This document shows, piece by piece, positions 12,301 to 24,114 of a stretch of DNA of 64,000 bases; within the stretch, counting starts at the first letter, position 1; each line of letters opens with the position of its first letter. The notes beneath the pieces are model-generated. The model was not told where the DNA came from and ran no database searches. It worked only from the letters and a program-made list of their open reading frames with translations. A program made the position numbers and the translations under genes. Location: contig OX388343.1 in NCBI GenBank assembly GCA_947579665.1, positions 105,033,657 through 105,097,656 of the forward strand, in the 5' to 3' direction. Origin of the DNA: Sympetrum striolatum. Its lineage: Eukaryota > Arthropoda > Insecta > Odonata > Libellulidae.

Positions 12301-15300
12301 GAAAGAAAATCGAATGAAAATTCTTAATGTGGTCGTGGAATCTTACTTTCGATTAGAATTTGCAAGAATATCGGTGAAATATACGAAAATTATGAGAAAA
12401 TTGGAGGTTGTAAACAACTCATCCCCCTGACGACCGATCCCATTGTTGAATCCGAGCTCATGTTTTATCCCGTAAAAATACTTGTGGACTTTAGGCTCAT
12501 AAAACTGATGATTGAAGAGGACGATATGATACATGGATAACGAGAAATTTTCTGTAAGAAGGTAACCAGCAATTGCAGGTACGTAATTACAGTCAGGAGA
12601 TTACCAGCTCATGGATGAGGGAAGTTAAATGTCTCGTATGATATAAAGCAAATATTCTGTGGGTTTGTACGTTTGTTTGTATGTTGTGTATCTTCGATTT
12701 TAGTACGAACCGTTTGCCAGATTCGCGTCATACTTTGCGTACGTGTTTTCTGGGACCAGGAAGGACGTACTGTCTCAATTTTATTCAATAATTTTGCTAG
12801 GTTTGAACCAAGATCGCTAATAAATCTAATCTTCACTTTTATCGGTAGCAGGCAATATTTCTTTTGAAGAATTAAAATAGAAAAATAGTCGTGTAGAGTC
12901 GAGACAAGAAGCAAAAAAACGGAAATTAAATGAATATTCTAATTTTGATCATGGAATATTTTTTCCGAATCGAAATTTCGAGAATTTCGACAAAATACCC
13001 GTGAATTTTCCAAAATTGTTGAGGTTGTAAGCTGCCAATCCTCCTGACAATCAATGCGATTGTTGAGCCGAGCTCATGAATTTTCCTGTATAGTAAGAAC
13101 AGTTTGGGATTTTAGACTGTATTCTAAAGGAAATTTACACATTGCACGACCGGCAACTTGAATTCAATCAATTCTAAATTCCCCGTTGAGAATCAACGGG
13201 CGCTTCAGCTAGTATTTAATATTTTACAATTTCTGAATAAACTTTGTTGATATTTCTTTATTATTGCAGTTATTGTTGCAAAATATTCCAGCAAAAGCTA
13301 TAAATAGTACGGGGAGAAATATAATGCAAGTTAAGCAAAGAAACCTTTGATATTTTTTCAGAAAAAATCATTCCCTTTACTTGTGATTATGGAAGGAGTT
13401 CCCAGCCTCTTACTTAATAAGAAAACGGATGACATGCCACCATATATTTGGATTCTTAATTAATTAAAATAAAAAACAACCATCAACATGCTCGCAAATA
13501 CGCCAAAATCGCGTATTATGTTTTAGGTCACTGTCGTACACTATCGCATAGATCTCCTCAAGCACCATTTAAGTTTATAAAATAAAAGACGTTGAATTAT
13601 TAAAATATTCATACAGCTAAATGAGTCACGGGTGAAGGATCAATGTGTGTACCTTGGATACAAGTTGTTTACAATGCATAGTGTGCGGAATGATGCCTTC
13701 TATGATTTGTACACCGTTTGTTCAAGGATACGGAATATACAATTAGTGTTTCATAAGCCTTCGAGTTCTTCCGTTTCATATTTTGTAACTTTGAAACAAA
13801 GGAAGAAATATCACAAAAAACCCTAGAATAATTGAAACTCTGAAAAACATCCTGTCAGAAATCAAGGTTACGCTTCAATAAACGAGGCTATTTTAAGAAA
13901 ATTTAACAGGAATGTAAGAAGTGATTCTCAGAGTCTCTTTTTTCTTTCCCTCTATTTTCCTATGTCATTCAGCTACCTTGAACAAGGTAGTCTTGGGAAT
14001 CAATTAGATTTCAATGATTTCTCATTTTCAACGAGTTTGATGTCTTTTCTTTTGGGGAAAGAACTGCCTTCCGGGTCGTCATTCTATTTCTTCTAGTCCG
14101 ACGTGAGAAAATATCATTCAACAATTCCAATACAATATTTACGAGGTGCAACCAATTTGTTTGTATATACTTATATCAAATGAACGTATAAAATTTACGG
14201 GCAAGAAGTAAAGTTTACCTTACATGATAAGTGGAAAAGTATATACATGTATGTTCTATCCTTCAATCAGAACGTCAAATACTTCAAGAGAATATATATG
14301 CGTAAAATTTTACCCTTTGATGATAACTTATAAACGCATATATAAATAAGTTTTTCCTATAATTTTTATTTGTATCAAAATAAAAAATAATATAAAGATA
14401 AGTCTCTGTCGAAAATCGGAATAAGTCTCAGATAAGTGAACGTATATTATTATTTTGAATTCAACGAATAAAAATCAATTTAGATAAGTTTCTCAATTGA
14501 GTTGTTCGATAAAAAAAAGTTAAAAATACACTAAGTAGTTCATTCATGTCCGTTTGGCTATATAAATGGTCCGTTGAGATGCATTAGAGGTGACTTTTAA
14601 GCTCAAGTTTGCGTAAACTTCGAACTTTAGTTACTGACTATTGAATTACATTGAATGACCTTTTGATAGAATTAAAATTCTTCTTAGTGTAATTTTTAAG
14701 TATGATGTTCCACGGGATTTCACTGGACATGATCATACATGAAAAAAAAAGTTTTCAAAGCGTTACCGCAAATTACCATCACTCGTTTTAATATTTGAAG
14801 TGTGGTGAATTCAACTTCAACATTACATTACTTTCTGACTTCTGTAGTTCTTTAGTTCAGTTTAATCTTTCACATTACCAGCGACCCTTCATATCCAAGT
14901 CGGTGATCGTGCGTGGCCTAGTTATCCTAACAGTTTGTTTTCTTTTTCTTATTCAAATTACGAAACTGTGGCACTGTAATTCTTCGTCGGACTCTTAATC
15001 TCATTCCGATATCACATACCAAATATGAAATCGCCAGTTAGGATTATGACAGAAGAAAACGTATGGTGTGGACGTTGACGGGTCAATAATTCTTTACGCG
15101 GAACGGACCAAATCATAACTAAAAGTGTATTTTTAAAAAATTCAACTGATAAGTACTCTATATTCTTGATGTTTTAAGTATCAGTGCAAGATATCTATAG
15201 TGAAATAACTAACCCGAAGGCTGGTTTGATCATCAACCTGACCACAATTAGCTACCTCGAGCTTGTATGAGGGGATGAGGAGAACAGAAAAACTTTTCCC

Positions 15301-18300
15301 TTTCCTCGACTCAAATGACGAGTAATTGTTTATTAATTAAGCGTGATATCTGACGTTACAGAATAGCTTGAAGTTACACCGTTTAACCTCTAAATAGTAA
15401 CAGAGCCACTTTATAAAAATGAGGTCCAGTCAAGCTGGAGGCCCAGATGCTAGGCATCCACGGAGACTGGCCCCTGAGATCCAGTCCAAATCAGAGCTCA
15501 TTCACTTATAAATTTGCATAAAATAAATTTAAACTAAAAATAAATAACGCATCTGTTCTGGGAAAAATTGATACATTAAAGCCTCTTTGCGCTACAAATA
15601 GATTATACAAGCAATAAAATAACAAACAGAATAAATAAGTACGAAGTTCAATCCATAAAATGTCAGATTATTGCAGAAATATTCTGTCAGTAAAACATCT
15701 GATATATAGTATAAAATATAAGATATTAAAAGATATGCTTAACATAGTGACTGAAATTCAACAAAAGTTCATCATCAATCGCTTGTTCAAATCAAAATAT
15801 CATATACTTCAGGGGATAATAGTTCTGAAAAATCGTGTCGTAAATTTTATCAGTAATTACTCTCTACTTAAGAATATATAAGCCAAATTAAGCAATAATT
15901 TATATTTATTGTAATTATAACCTTGAATGAGTTACTTAACAATCTTGTCAACTAAAATACTGCTAAAATGCATGTAAATCGTTAGTAATAAAATATGTGA
16001 ATGAATCTAATAATAGGAAACATTTGAAGAATTTCAATCATTCTTTTATGATTAAAATATACCCTTGTAATAGCACTAGTCCTACAATTATCTTCTTATG
16101 CATGTATATTGCCTTTCTGTTCTGATCGGGATAGATCCAAATTTTATCGCTGGATTTTCTCATCCTTAATAGCGTAATGGCACCATAAATGACGTCACGA
16201 CCATATTTACGGGCCATTCAGGTATGGAAGACTTCGGTCTTATGAACCGCCTAAACGGATTGGACCGTCTCCCGATGTGGGACCGCCATCCGTGTGACAC
16301 CCTCCGCGCCTCCGAAGGCTCTTTCTTCCCTCCGAGGGCCTTCACCGGAGCCGACGAGGTCACTGTCTGGGACAAAGATCTCTGCCGAGTTCTGCCGCTT
16401 CGGTATAGAGGTCCGACGTCCAAGAATGGAATCGCGGTAGACCTGTACACACCTCCTGAGGACGTATTTGCCGACCCCAGCATTCGACCCGAGAACGGTT
16501 GCTTCTGTCCAGGGGAGAATGGGGAATGCCCGCCATCGGGCTTGCAAAACATTGCACCGTGCCAGTATGGTGAGTGCAAAAGCGTCGAATAACTTTTTTA
16601 TTGAAAAACCTTGCAGATTTTATAAAACTATACAAATTGTTATAAATTTGTCTCTTTCTCCATATAGAATATATATATTTATTCCAATTCCATCGCATTA
16701 CATTCATTCTCGATGAAAATTTTGTCTGTTGATAGAGATAACATTACCATTCTATTCATTTTCTATCAGTATTTCTTTAAAATTTGCGTCAGAAGTAAGA
16801 TTAATTCGGCAAAGATATGGTTTGAGTCATTATTAATAATAACCAAGTACCTAATAGTAACCAAGATATCTTGTAAACCAAGTAGGTACTAAATATATTG
16901 TGCTTGGTTAATGAGATATTAACAACCAATACTGAGATTGATACATTTCCATACATGAAATTGAAAGACTTTCTAATATCTTACTGCCAAAAATACTGTA
17001 ATTTTCTTTATTTTTGTTTTTCGTGAATTTTAATAATTTCTTCCATTTTTTGTTTATACTATATATTTTTTCATATTCATATTGACTGAAACGATTGTAA
17101 TATATTACTTTTAACAATAAATATAACCTGAATATTTGACCACTTTAACTTTTATTTTATATTCTAGAATTATGTTTTTCATCAGTCACTCGTTTCCCAT
17201 AAATGTGTCAAATCAATCAACAATTTCCCCAAAAAAAAGGGAAAAAATACAACTAATCCTCATTCTGAAAACCATTTTCTAACACTGCATTCACAGACGA
17301 CTAAATAACTACAATGGAATTTCTAACCCTGGATTGTGAATCAGGAAAATTATATACAACCATGAGAAATGATCTAATATAAATATTCATTCTTTCACAG
17401 AGGCCCCAGTCTATTTATCATTTCCACATTTCTACCAAGCTGACCCCCACCTGCTGGAAGCAGTGGAAGGTTTAAAACCTGATCAAGCAAAGCATGAAAC
17501 GTACTTCAAAATACAACCAGTAAGTGAATTTTAAAACTGTCCATAAACCTTATCTTTTCTAGATAAAATAATATAAGTTGTTTTCACCCATTTGAAATAC
17601 TAACAAAAGACTATAAAATTGAGTAAATATATGGAAGTGTAATTAATTGGAATAATTAATTTATGAATTATAATCTTAAGAGAGAGATAGTTGGTGAGGA
17701 GAAAAAGAAAATTGTTTCTACCTTTCCACTGATGAATGATAAAATATCTTCACTCCTAGGAAGGAAATCCATCTTCCTCATTATAACGTTTACATCATAC
17801 TGACTTTGATAATGATTAATATTTTCATTTAAAGCCTCTACATTCAGCAGTACTCATTTTTTGTCATATCTCTCCATTCTTCTATCCAATAAATTCTTCC
17901 AATATTCCATTCTAAATTAGGATGTTCTCCATAACAATTCTCCCTAAATACACCTTTCACAAATAAAGAATATAGAATTCATCAGAGCAATGCACTATCA
18001 ATAACTTGGAAATATTTAATAGAACATGATAAAATCATTATATAATAAAGAGAAGGTTTAATTCTTCCGAATCAAAGACCATCACACTTGTTACATTGAT
18101 TTTATCAGTTAATTCATCATTTTAATCTTTAGTTGCTCATTAATATTTAAAATTTCTCTGATGAATTTCAAATTCTCAAGGATGAAGGGTTTTCCAAAAT
18201 TTTTAATTATACACTGAAATATGAAGCAGATAGTTAGTGAATCCTCCACTTGGAATTACATAGATGAAAGAGGAGTTGAGTATGTTTGATTATAATAAAA

Positions 18301-19474
18301 AAGGAATATGAATCAACTGAATATTACATGATGCAAGAATTTATTCCTTGAAATTTAATAAATAATTGATAAAATATCCTACTGTTTTTCTCTTGTGTTA
18401 GCTTATCAATTTATAACTCCCTAAAAGAATGATATACGTTGAAAAGAAATGTTTCAAAGTAAGTCTATGAGCTGACTACCAAGTCAAGCTTCACATTTGA
18501 TTATTGAATGCTCAAATAAGAAAGTATAACAGCCAAGTTGCAATGAGGAAACGTTCTGAGAGTTCTGACCAAGATTGATGGTGTTTATTATTTTTTTATA
18601 GATCACTTTACAATTTTAACATCAAATTAGTTTGCTTGGCTAATCAAACCTAGTCACTAAATTTTTGTAATGATATAAATTTTAAGTGACATTTGTAGAA
18701 AATATTTGTTTGGAAATTTGCAGTGAAAGATTTTTTAACAGAGTTAAATTGTTTAGGAATAAGTAAAAAAAACTCTATTTATTTCTATCTCTTCAGAAAC
18801 TTGGAGTACCATTAGAAGCTCAAGTGAGGGTCCAGATGAACCTCAAGGTTGAGAGTGCTCCTGGAATTCAACCTGTTGCCAAGTTTCCTGATATTGTGTT
18901 CCCAATAATATGGGTTGAAGAAGTAAGATTGTCATACATTTCTTGAACTATATGCTTAAATGTATATATGAATTGGTTAAATATAACTGATATATTAAAT
19001 CTACAAATGAAAATTTCACATTATAAAGTATATAACCTTAATTCTGAATCATGAGAAACTGAGAACATTTATCAAACAATTATCTTAAAAAAAAAAACAA
19101 TCACTATAATGTTTGATCCAAAATCTATCCTCCAGGGTGTGGCAGACCTAACCTCTGAAATTCGTTGGTGGATTTACTTGGCAACAACCTTCTCAGATGC
19201 TGCAGTACCAACTCTAACTTATGGTCTTCTGTGTATTGGGGCCATTCTCCTCATCGTTGCGTTTGCCAGGGCATATCGTGATGTGTTATTTTCTCCAGAG
19301 AACATTGAGCGTGGCAAAAAGACTCTCAGGAGGGGCAGTAGCTTTATAATTAATGGACAGCATAGATTACTCATCCTTAGAGATAGCTACTCACTGCTGG
19401 AAAACAGAGCAGCTAATGCTGAAAGGATTGTAGGAGAAAGTGCCACTTCGAGTGACCCAGACCCTGATGTGTGA
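9199..19474 (+). CDS. Class B scavenger receptor (CD36 family), C-terminal ~441 residues, six exons
   Basis: CD36/SR-B proteins are two-pass membrane glycoproteins whose large extracellular loop binds lipids, lipoproteins or microbial ligands. Exons are 9199-9340, 11100-11303, 16173-16569, 17401-17519, 18797-18922 and 19136-19474; all junctions are GT-AG and phases agree. Family landmarks appear in order: EKINIAFHENST, NIPLL, FGYDD, GLLIG joined to RNGT, then six loop cysteines (HPCDT, DLCR, CFCP, ECPPSG, APCQ), FPHFYQADP, HETY, the IIWVEE region, and a C-terminal membrane segment (YGLLCIGAILLIVAFARAY) followed by a ~70-residue cytoplasmic tail. Family members are about 500 residues, so the N-terminal tail, first membrane segment and roughly 60 residues are missing; I found no such exon in 1-9198. 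I cannot tell which insect paralogue (emp, croquemort, SNMP or other) it is. Confidence 0.93.
11100..11303 (+). CDS. SR-B exon
   Basis: 68 codons, phase 0 at both ends, acceptor CGGCAG and donor GTAAGG. It contains VKVTPEQLAFGYDDTL, matching the family's conserved ELLWGYEDP-like motif, and ends GLLIG. Confidence 0.9.
11395..11680 (-). mobile_element. Decayed 3' UTR of the non-LTR retrotransposon family, in an SR-B intron
   Basis: Read on the minus strand, the segment follows the same order of motifs as 56340-56610. These are a TTTTCACACCC stretch, GCAGGTTTTCCTGCA, TTTTTTCCTA, a T-run ending in CATCCA, then GATGGAAGAAGAGAC, AATCTCAATCTCGC and AATAAAGA. It lies antisense in the intron after the second SR-B exon found. 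Confidence 0.65.
12007..13212 (+). mobile_element. Non-autonomous Helitron with intact ends
   Basis: The element starts TCTATATATATAAAGC immediately after an A and ends CTAG immediately before a T, which is the A|T insertion site of Helitrons. Eight bases before the terminal CTAG is an 8-bp perfect hairpin (CCCGTTGA, loop GAA, TCAACGGG; 13182-13200), the Helitron 3' terminator. There is no Rep/helicase coding capacity, so it must rely on proteins supplied elsewhere. Inside, two ~600-bp direct copies lie about 624 bp apart (from 12017 and from 12641). They share a TATAAAGCA opening, CTGTGGGTTTG, ACCGTTTGCC, GAACCAAGATCGCT and CCTGACRA. The element sits in an SR-B intron. Confidence 0.8.
13182..13200 (+). 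terminator. Helitron 3' terminal hairpin
   Basis: Eight-base-pair stem with a three-base GAA loop, followed by 8 nt and the CTAG end. In Helitrons this palindrome marks the rolling-circle stop; it is not a transcription terminator. Confidence 0.75.
13213..16172 (+). other. SR-B intron sequence, nothing else recognised
   Basis: AT-rich intron remainder before the third SR-B exon found. An open frame near 14795-14998 has a hydrophobic stretch, but no family resemblance and no supporting splice context. A GC-richer 70-bp patch near 15420-15495 was not identified. Confidence 0.5.
16173..16569 (+). CDS. SR-B exon, cysteine-rich loop
   Basis: Begins RNGT directly after an acceptor AATAG and ends after CQY plus one base; donor GTGAGT at 16570. 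It holds all six disulfide cysteines of the family (HPCDT, DLCR, CFCP with two, ECPPSG, APCQ). It also carries FTGHSGMEDFGLMNRLNGL, the equivalent of the TG...I..YNG stretch. Confidence 0.93.
17401..17519 (+). CDS. SR-B exon
   Basis: Completes the split codon and reads APVYLSFPHFYQADP, then EAVEGLKP and HETYFKIQP, a highly conserved CD36-family block. Acceptor TTTCACAG, donor GTAAGT. Confidence 0.93.
18797..18922 (+). CDS. SR-B exon
   Basis: 42 codons, phase 0. It reads KLGVPLEAQVRVQMNL and ends FPIIWVEE, the family's beta-strand region before the C-terminal helix. Acceptor CTCTTCAG, donor GTAAGA. Confidence 0.92.
19136..19474 (+). CDS. SR-B last coding exon: transmembrane helix and cytoplasmic tail
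   Basis: Acceptor CTCCAG at 19130-19135. The exon encodes a juxtamembrane helix, a ~22-residue hydrophobic segment and a cytoplasmic tail ending DPDPDV, then TGA at 19472-19474. The tail is acidic and Ser-rich at its end. Confidence 0.93.
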   Translation, partial: GVADLTSEIRWWIYLATTFSDAAVPTLTYGLLCIGAILLIVAFARAYRDVLFSPENIERGKKTLRRGSSFIINGQHRLLILRDSYSLLENRAANAERIVGESATSSDPDPDV

Positions 19475-20625
19475 AGTTGATATACAAATGAATGTTTGGT
19501 CAACAAATCAACAATTCCAACAGACTCCAATTCGCTCATGTCATAAATGTTTGAAGGATCAGTATCGCTCATCATCTGACAGAAAGAGTTCATTGTTGAA
19601 AGTCTGTTACTGTGACTTGACTAGCAGAAGTGTGAAAAGAAGATCAACTGAGAGAAAAGAAATCAACCTTCCATCATATCATACAAAACCTTCATCTAAA
19701 ATTGTGCATTATTTTTTAGCATTTTAAGGGAAATTTTACAGTGGAAACCAGAAAAGATGTAAACTTAATTTCATTTTAAGTTGAAAAATTTCACTTAATT
19801 TTACCTGTTACCAATTTATCTAATTTATTATTCTGTATCACATTTTGGCAGCTTAAAATCAATGTTTCCTGACATTTTAAAAACATGATTAAAAACAATC
19901 TCTTAATTTGACTTAAAAGCTTTAACTGTTTGGAGGATGTAATTTTAGATGTGCTTTACTGACTAAAAATACGCATGAGTTAATGAATTGGTAGCATATA
20001 TGACAAAATATGATTTGTCATGAAACAATACTAAGCTCAATTACTTTTAATTTGATATTATTTTTGTTTATAAAAGTTAGAAATTGCTAGCTAGCTAAAA
20101 AAATTCCTACAAAAGCATTCTGAACCAAAGATGACAAATATATATTTCTTTTGTTTTCTTAGATAAGTTACATTGATAGTTCAACCATATACCTTACCTG
20201 TATACGGGTACAACAATGAATTTAAAAGAAAAAAAGCTACATTTTTTTAAGGATTTAACATAGTTTTGGAAGCCATCAAACAACATTAACATCAGCAAAT
20301 AGTATTATTTTCAGTTATATACATTGATAATATGTTTTGTGTAGATACGTATATGTTATTATGGGTTGTTTAATTATTTATAAGGATAAATATTTAGATT
20401 AATATATCTTTGTTTCTGAATTACTATTGACTGTTTGTTTACACCTATCAGTATAGATGATGTGCCCTTATTCGCCACTTTTTAAATCTTTTCAACAATA
20501 TTAAAACATAATTGGAACAAGTTAAACTGTGGTAAAGGGCATCATACTTATGTTTTGTAATGTACAGATTGTTATTCCTCAGGCATGTTTTTATCGACAA
20601 TAAAGATTTTTATAACATTATAATA
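19475..20625 (+). other. Probable SR-B 3' UTR
   Basis: AT-rich non-coding sequence after the SR-B stop. The first well-placed AATAAA followed by T-rich sequence is at 20599-20604, which would give a 3' UTR of about 1.1 kb. Extent is inferred. Confidence 0.45.
20599..20604 (+). terminator. Candidate poly(A) signal for SR-B
   Basis: AATAAA about 1.12 kb after the stop codon, with T-rich sequence just downstream. Confidence 0.4.
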
Positions 20626-21064
20626 AATATTAATCAAAAGTATAATTAACAATAATAAATGTTTAATCTTATTATGTTAATTGAAAACACATTTTCCATG
20701 GTAATCAATTACATCCGATCCTGTCTAGAAAATAATACCTAATTCTGATATCACAATGAATATTTGTTAAATTCTTAAAGATTCACAATCAAATTAAACA
20801 GAAACAAGATAAGAATGAGTATGGTCATTAAATGGATGTAGTAATGCTGAGTAGTAATGCTACAGTGGAAACTACAATTATTTTCTACATAATATCAATT
20901 CAATTGAAGGCATAACATGAAAACTTGTTCACAATTCAAGTATTGGTAACATTCCAATAGCGCTGAAACCATCTACCCTTCAATTTATGAAAGCAGTTAT
21001 TCCTAAATATGTAGTTCATCATTTTGTATGAGAACTGCCGCAAACCATCATAATATTGACCCCT

Positions 21065-21108
21065 ATAACCTATAATAAAGACCCCTAATAATTATAATAA
21101 TATTGCTT
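21065..21108 (+). mobile_element. Very short 3' tail of the non-LTR retrotransposon family
   Basis: Contains AATAAAGACCCCTAATAAT followed by ATAAT repeats, identical in order to 56595-56625 at the end of the 54-kb retrotransposon. It lies in the SR-B to WDR73 interval. Confidence 0.55.
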
Positions 21109-21937
21109 ATGATTTTACTTTTAAGTTATATTCTGCACCAACTTGCCATTGCATCTGACTGAGGACATGTTTGGTGTGCAACGATGGGAGGATTGCTAGG
21201 AGAGAGATATGTTTATTTACTGTCAAGTGGAAAAAGTGATAAGTCTTTGATAATTTATCCTCAGGAAAACTGAGTCTGAGACCTGGCACAAAAAATACCA
21301 AGTCTTTTGGTATACAATAAAGAATAATAGTTCATCCTGTCCCAAGTCCTAATGAAAATCAATCAATCGATAAAGGCCCATGCCTGAAATTTATTTAATC
21401 GAATACTGCAGTTTTCGATAAAGTAACAAAGTGTTAGAATCCAAAATCTTTTTTCTTGTTGGGTTTTCTATTTTGACATGTATTCGGTATGGGATTCCTT
21501 ATTTTAGTCAACAAGAAAATTTATCATAAGCACTTACGTGCAGTTAAGAATTGAAAATTCGATATTAAACGTAGTAGCACATCCGAACGACGAACAAATT
21601 GACTCGCTCAAATTCTGTGTCCGCAAAGTAAGAAACCGCAATTGGCGCGGTCTGTCTTTGTGACTGGTTAACAACTTTCACCCATAGAGTGCAGCAAAAG
21701 GCAGATCAATCAGGTGGATGAGATACTCAAAGAGCTTAAAGATTTCAAAGATTCTCTATTAGCGGATTGGCCAGGCATGAGATGTTGATGCTTGTATGAA
21801 ATTTGAAATTAGTGCCTCTGCGGAAAATTCTCTTTTCCGTAGTCATGTGCTTAGAAGTTCAAGTATTTTTCACTTTGTGAATGTAATACTGTCATATTTG
21901 TTTCTACTGGCAAACTTTTTATTTCTTACGAGTCGAA

Positions 21938-22029
21938 ATGGATGAGTTAGAGAAGGACAGCAACACTGAAAGTTACTACCTTCTGGACGATTCAGATGAC
22001 GATGATTGGTATTATGCATCCATTTCAAG
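21938..22029 (+). CDS. WDR73: WDR73 exon 1
   Basis: Start codon plus an acidic N-terminus ending ASIS and two bases of a split Arg codon; donor GTATTT at 22030. Confidence 0.9.
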
Positions 22030-23842
22030 GTATTTTCTTGAATCATTCAACTTTTCAATAGTATATTATGAAGGCCTGGTAAGAGAAAAGAATTGAACAG
22101 ATGTTCTATTTCGCTGAAATTTAAGGTTTACAAAATTTCAATCGGAATCAACACTTGACTTTGAATGCTGATCTAAATTTGCAGAATTGCCACTACTTGC
22201 TACATACACCGGATATTATCTTCTGTAAAATTCTAGTTTCGTTCCTTCCGCAATTTCTTTTCCCCACTAGAAGCCTCTTCTATCATTTTCACATCAGTCT
22301 TAAACAGTACTACATTTTAGAACGGCATTGTGTTATCACAGTCTCCTACTCCATAAGTTGTCCATAATGTCTTACGTTGGAGGAATTAACTCTCCCCGTG
22401 TTTATTTCTTAAGCAAAAAAAAATTAAGTATGAACCTCAGAATTTGCTTTTGACAGGTTTGAGCAGTTGCAAATTTTCAACTTCGAAACACCAGTCAATC
22501 ATCTGGATTTCTCAGAAAACGATCGAATCTGTTGTACTTCAAAGATAAGAGATAAGAAACAAGAAATACAAGAGTTTTTGCTTCCAGAAAAAAATCCTGC
22601 TTCTGGCTTTGAATCGCATGATCTCAAAATGAAAACAGGCGGTTTTTCCTCTAACCCTATTTACCAGGTGAGTTGTCAGCTTTTTGGTTTTATATTTTTG
22701 TAGATAATTAAGGTACAGATATGCTTATCTTTTAAATTTACCCAGTTTTCACTCCAGAAATTGTGTTTGGATAATAGTTGTGTCTTCCTATGTAGTTATT
22801 TGTATTTTTCATCTCAATCCATAACATTACTTAGTTAGGAATTCAAAGATTAGTTTCATACTCTTAGGTAACAGTGATGTTTAATATTCGGTTTTAAAGA
22901 ATGATTTCTCTTTTAAATTCAGATGAAATGCGTCAAAGGCCGCAAAAGACTCGTTTTATCAGAAGAAGATACAATTGGTGCATCAGTTTATCAATTAGGT
23001 TTTGAGAACTCTGGTAATGGCTATCGATTACTAAAATAAATTTCAAGTCAATCTGAAAATTTTAATTTGTTGTACAATTTTTTCAGTAAAAAAATTCTTA
23101 CACACAAATTTCCTCCTTTTCAGACTTGATTCAAAAAGTGGATACTATAAAATGCTGTTTGAAGAAACCTCAGTTATCAGTGTATGAAAATACATTGGCC
23201 CTCGGATCTGCAGTAGACAATATCCACCTGGCTGATTTAGAAACATGCCAGGTTACAGAGTGTTCAGTGGAAGATAATTCAGGAGAAAAAATTTTAGGAC
23301 TGAGTTTTGTAGATAGCAACTCGCTCGCTTATTGTAAGCATCATTCAGGTCATGTCACATGGCTCGATTTGAGATCTGAAAATGGGATTACATATGGAAC
23401 AGCCAAGGATGCATTATCTGTAACAGATAATACTTTCAGGAAAATTTGGACTTCATTTGCTGTTCATAGCTGTCTGAAATATTTTGGGTTGACTTCATCA
23501 CAAGGTGACATCAAAGTGTATGACTTTAGATGTGTTCGTAACTCACCAATTTTTGAAACAAAAATGGACACTGAAGAGACTCATTTAAAAGGGAATTTCC
23601 ATCAAATGGTGTTTTCACCACATGATATGTTTTCCGTCTCCAGCAGCAGAGGCACTGTAGAAGTATTCAGTCTAAAAATGAACGACATGAGATGCATATT
23701 CTCATATGATGGTCACAACCACCAAAAGTTAAAGAATGATGTTTTAATTTCTAACCATATATGGTCTCCTGTGACGAGGAATTTGATTTATTCTTCTGCT
23801 ATTGATGGTTCATTTCACTGTTGGAAATTTATAGAAATTTAA
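21938..23842 (+). CDS. WDR73: WD repeat-containing protein 73, complete, four exons, 370 residues
   Basis: WDR73 is a WD40 beta-propeller protein; the human protein binds Integrator subunits INTS9/INTS11 and its loss causes Galloway-Mowat syndrome. Exons are 21938-22029, 22457-22667, 22923-23013 and 23124-23842, with GT-AG introns and consistent phases, giving 370 residues against 378 in human. Orthologue-specific stretches line up in order. DDDDWYYASISRFEQLQIFNF matches the human DDWL...LYQDFYAFDL region. LKMKTGGFSSNPIY matches FKVRHGGFSDRSIF, and SDLIQKVDTI matches SDVIKAVSTI. The end, SNHIWSP...IDGSFHCWKF, matches TTHTWHP...NDASLHVWDW. The start ATG has a good GAAATGG context and an acidic N-terminus (DDSDDDD). 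Confidence 0.93.
22457..22667 (+). CDS. WDR73: WDR73 exon 2
   Basis: Acceptor TGACAG; completes AGG (Arg), then FEQLQIFNFETPV and ends GGFSSNPIYQ. Donor GTGAGT. Confidence 0.92.
22923..23013 (+). CDS. WDR73: WDR73 exon 3
   Basis: Starts MKCVKGRKRLVLSEED after an AAATTCAG acceptor and ends one base into a GAC codon; donor GTAATG. Confidence 0.9.
23124..23842 (+). CDS. WDR73: WDR73 exon 4 (last)
   Basis: Acceptor CTTTTCAG at 23116-23123. It carries most of the propeller, including a VTWLDLRS blade end and a VYDFRC blade end, and stops with TAA at 23840-23842. Confidence 0.93.
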
Positions 23843-24108
23843 TTTCTTGCTATGAACCTAGGATTTTAATGACCACTTTCAAGAAATTGAAAATTATTAT
23901 TTTCTGGTGAAACCGAAGTTTTTACAAGAAAGTAACTTCTGGCCTTGATTCAGAAACTCCTATTGAACTTTCATCTCAAAGTGCTTTTTGCATTTTCTTG
24001 TTTTCACCCCAGTCCATGTTATCCCATGCATCATTTCTTGCAGGTTGGATAAGAAGGCGAGAAGAGAGAAATCTGTCATTGCAGATTTGCAAGAAACAAT
24101 TAGATGAC

Positions 24109-24114
24109 AATAAA
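24109..24114 (+). terminator. Candidate poly(A) signal for WDR73
   Basis: AATAAA about 270 nt after the WDR73 stop. Confidence 0.45.

Noticed and set aside
14795..14998. Plus-strand open frame with a possible membrane segment inside an SR-B intron
   Set aside because: Stands alone, has no recognised motif, and SR-B splice phases join across it without using it.
16166..16707. Long minus-strand and alternate plus-strand frames over the SR-B cysteine-rich exon
   Set aside because: They are shadows of the GC-rich SR-B exon, whose plus-strand frame matches the CD36 family.
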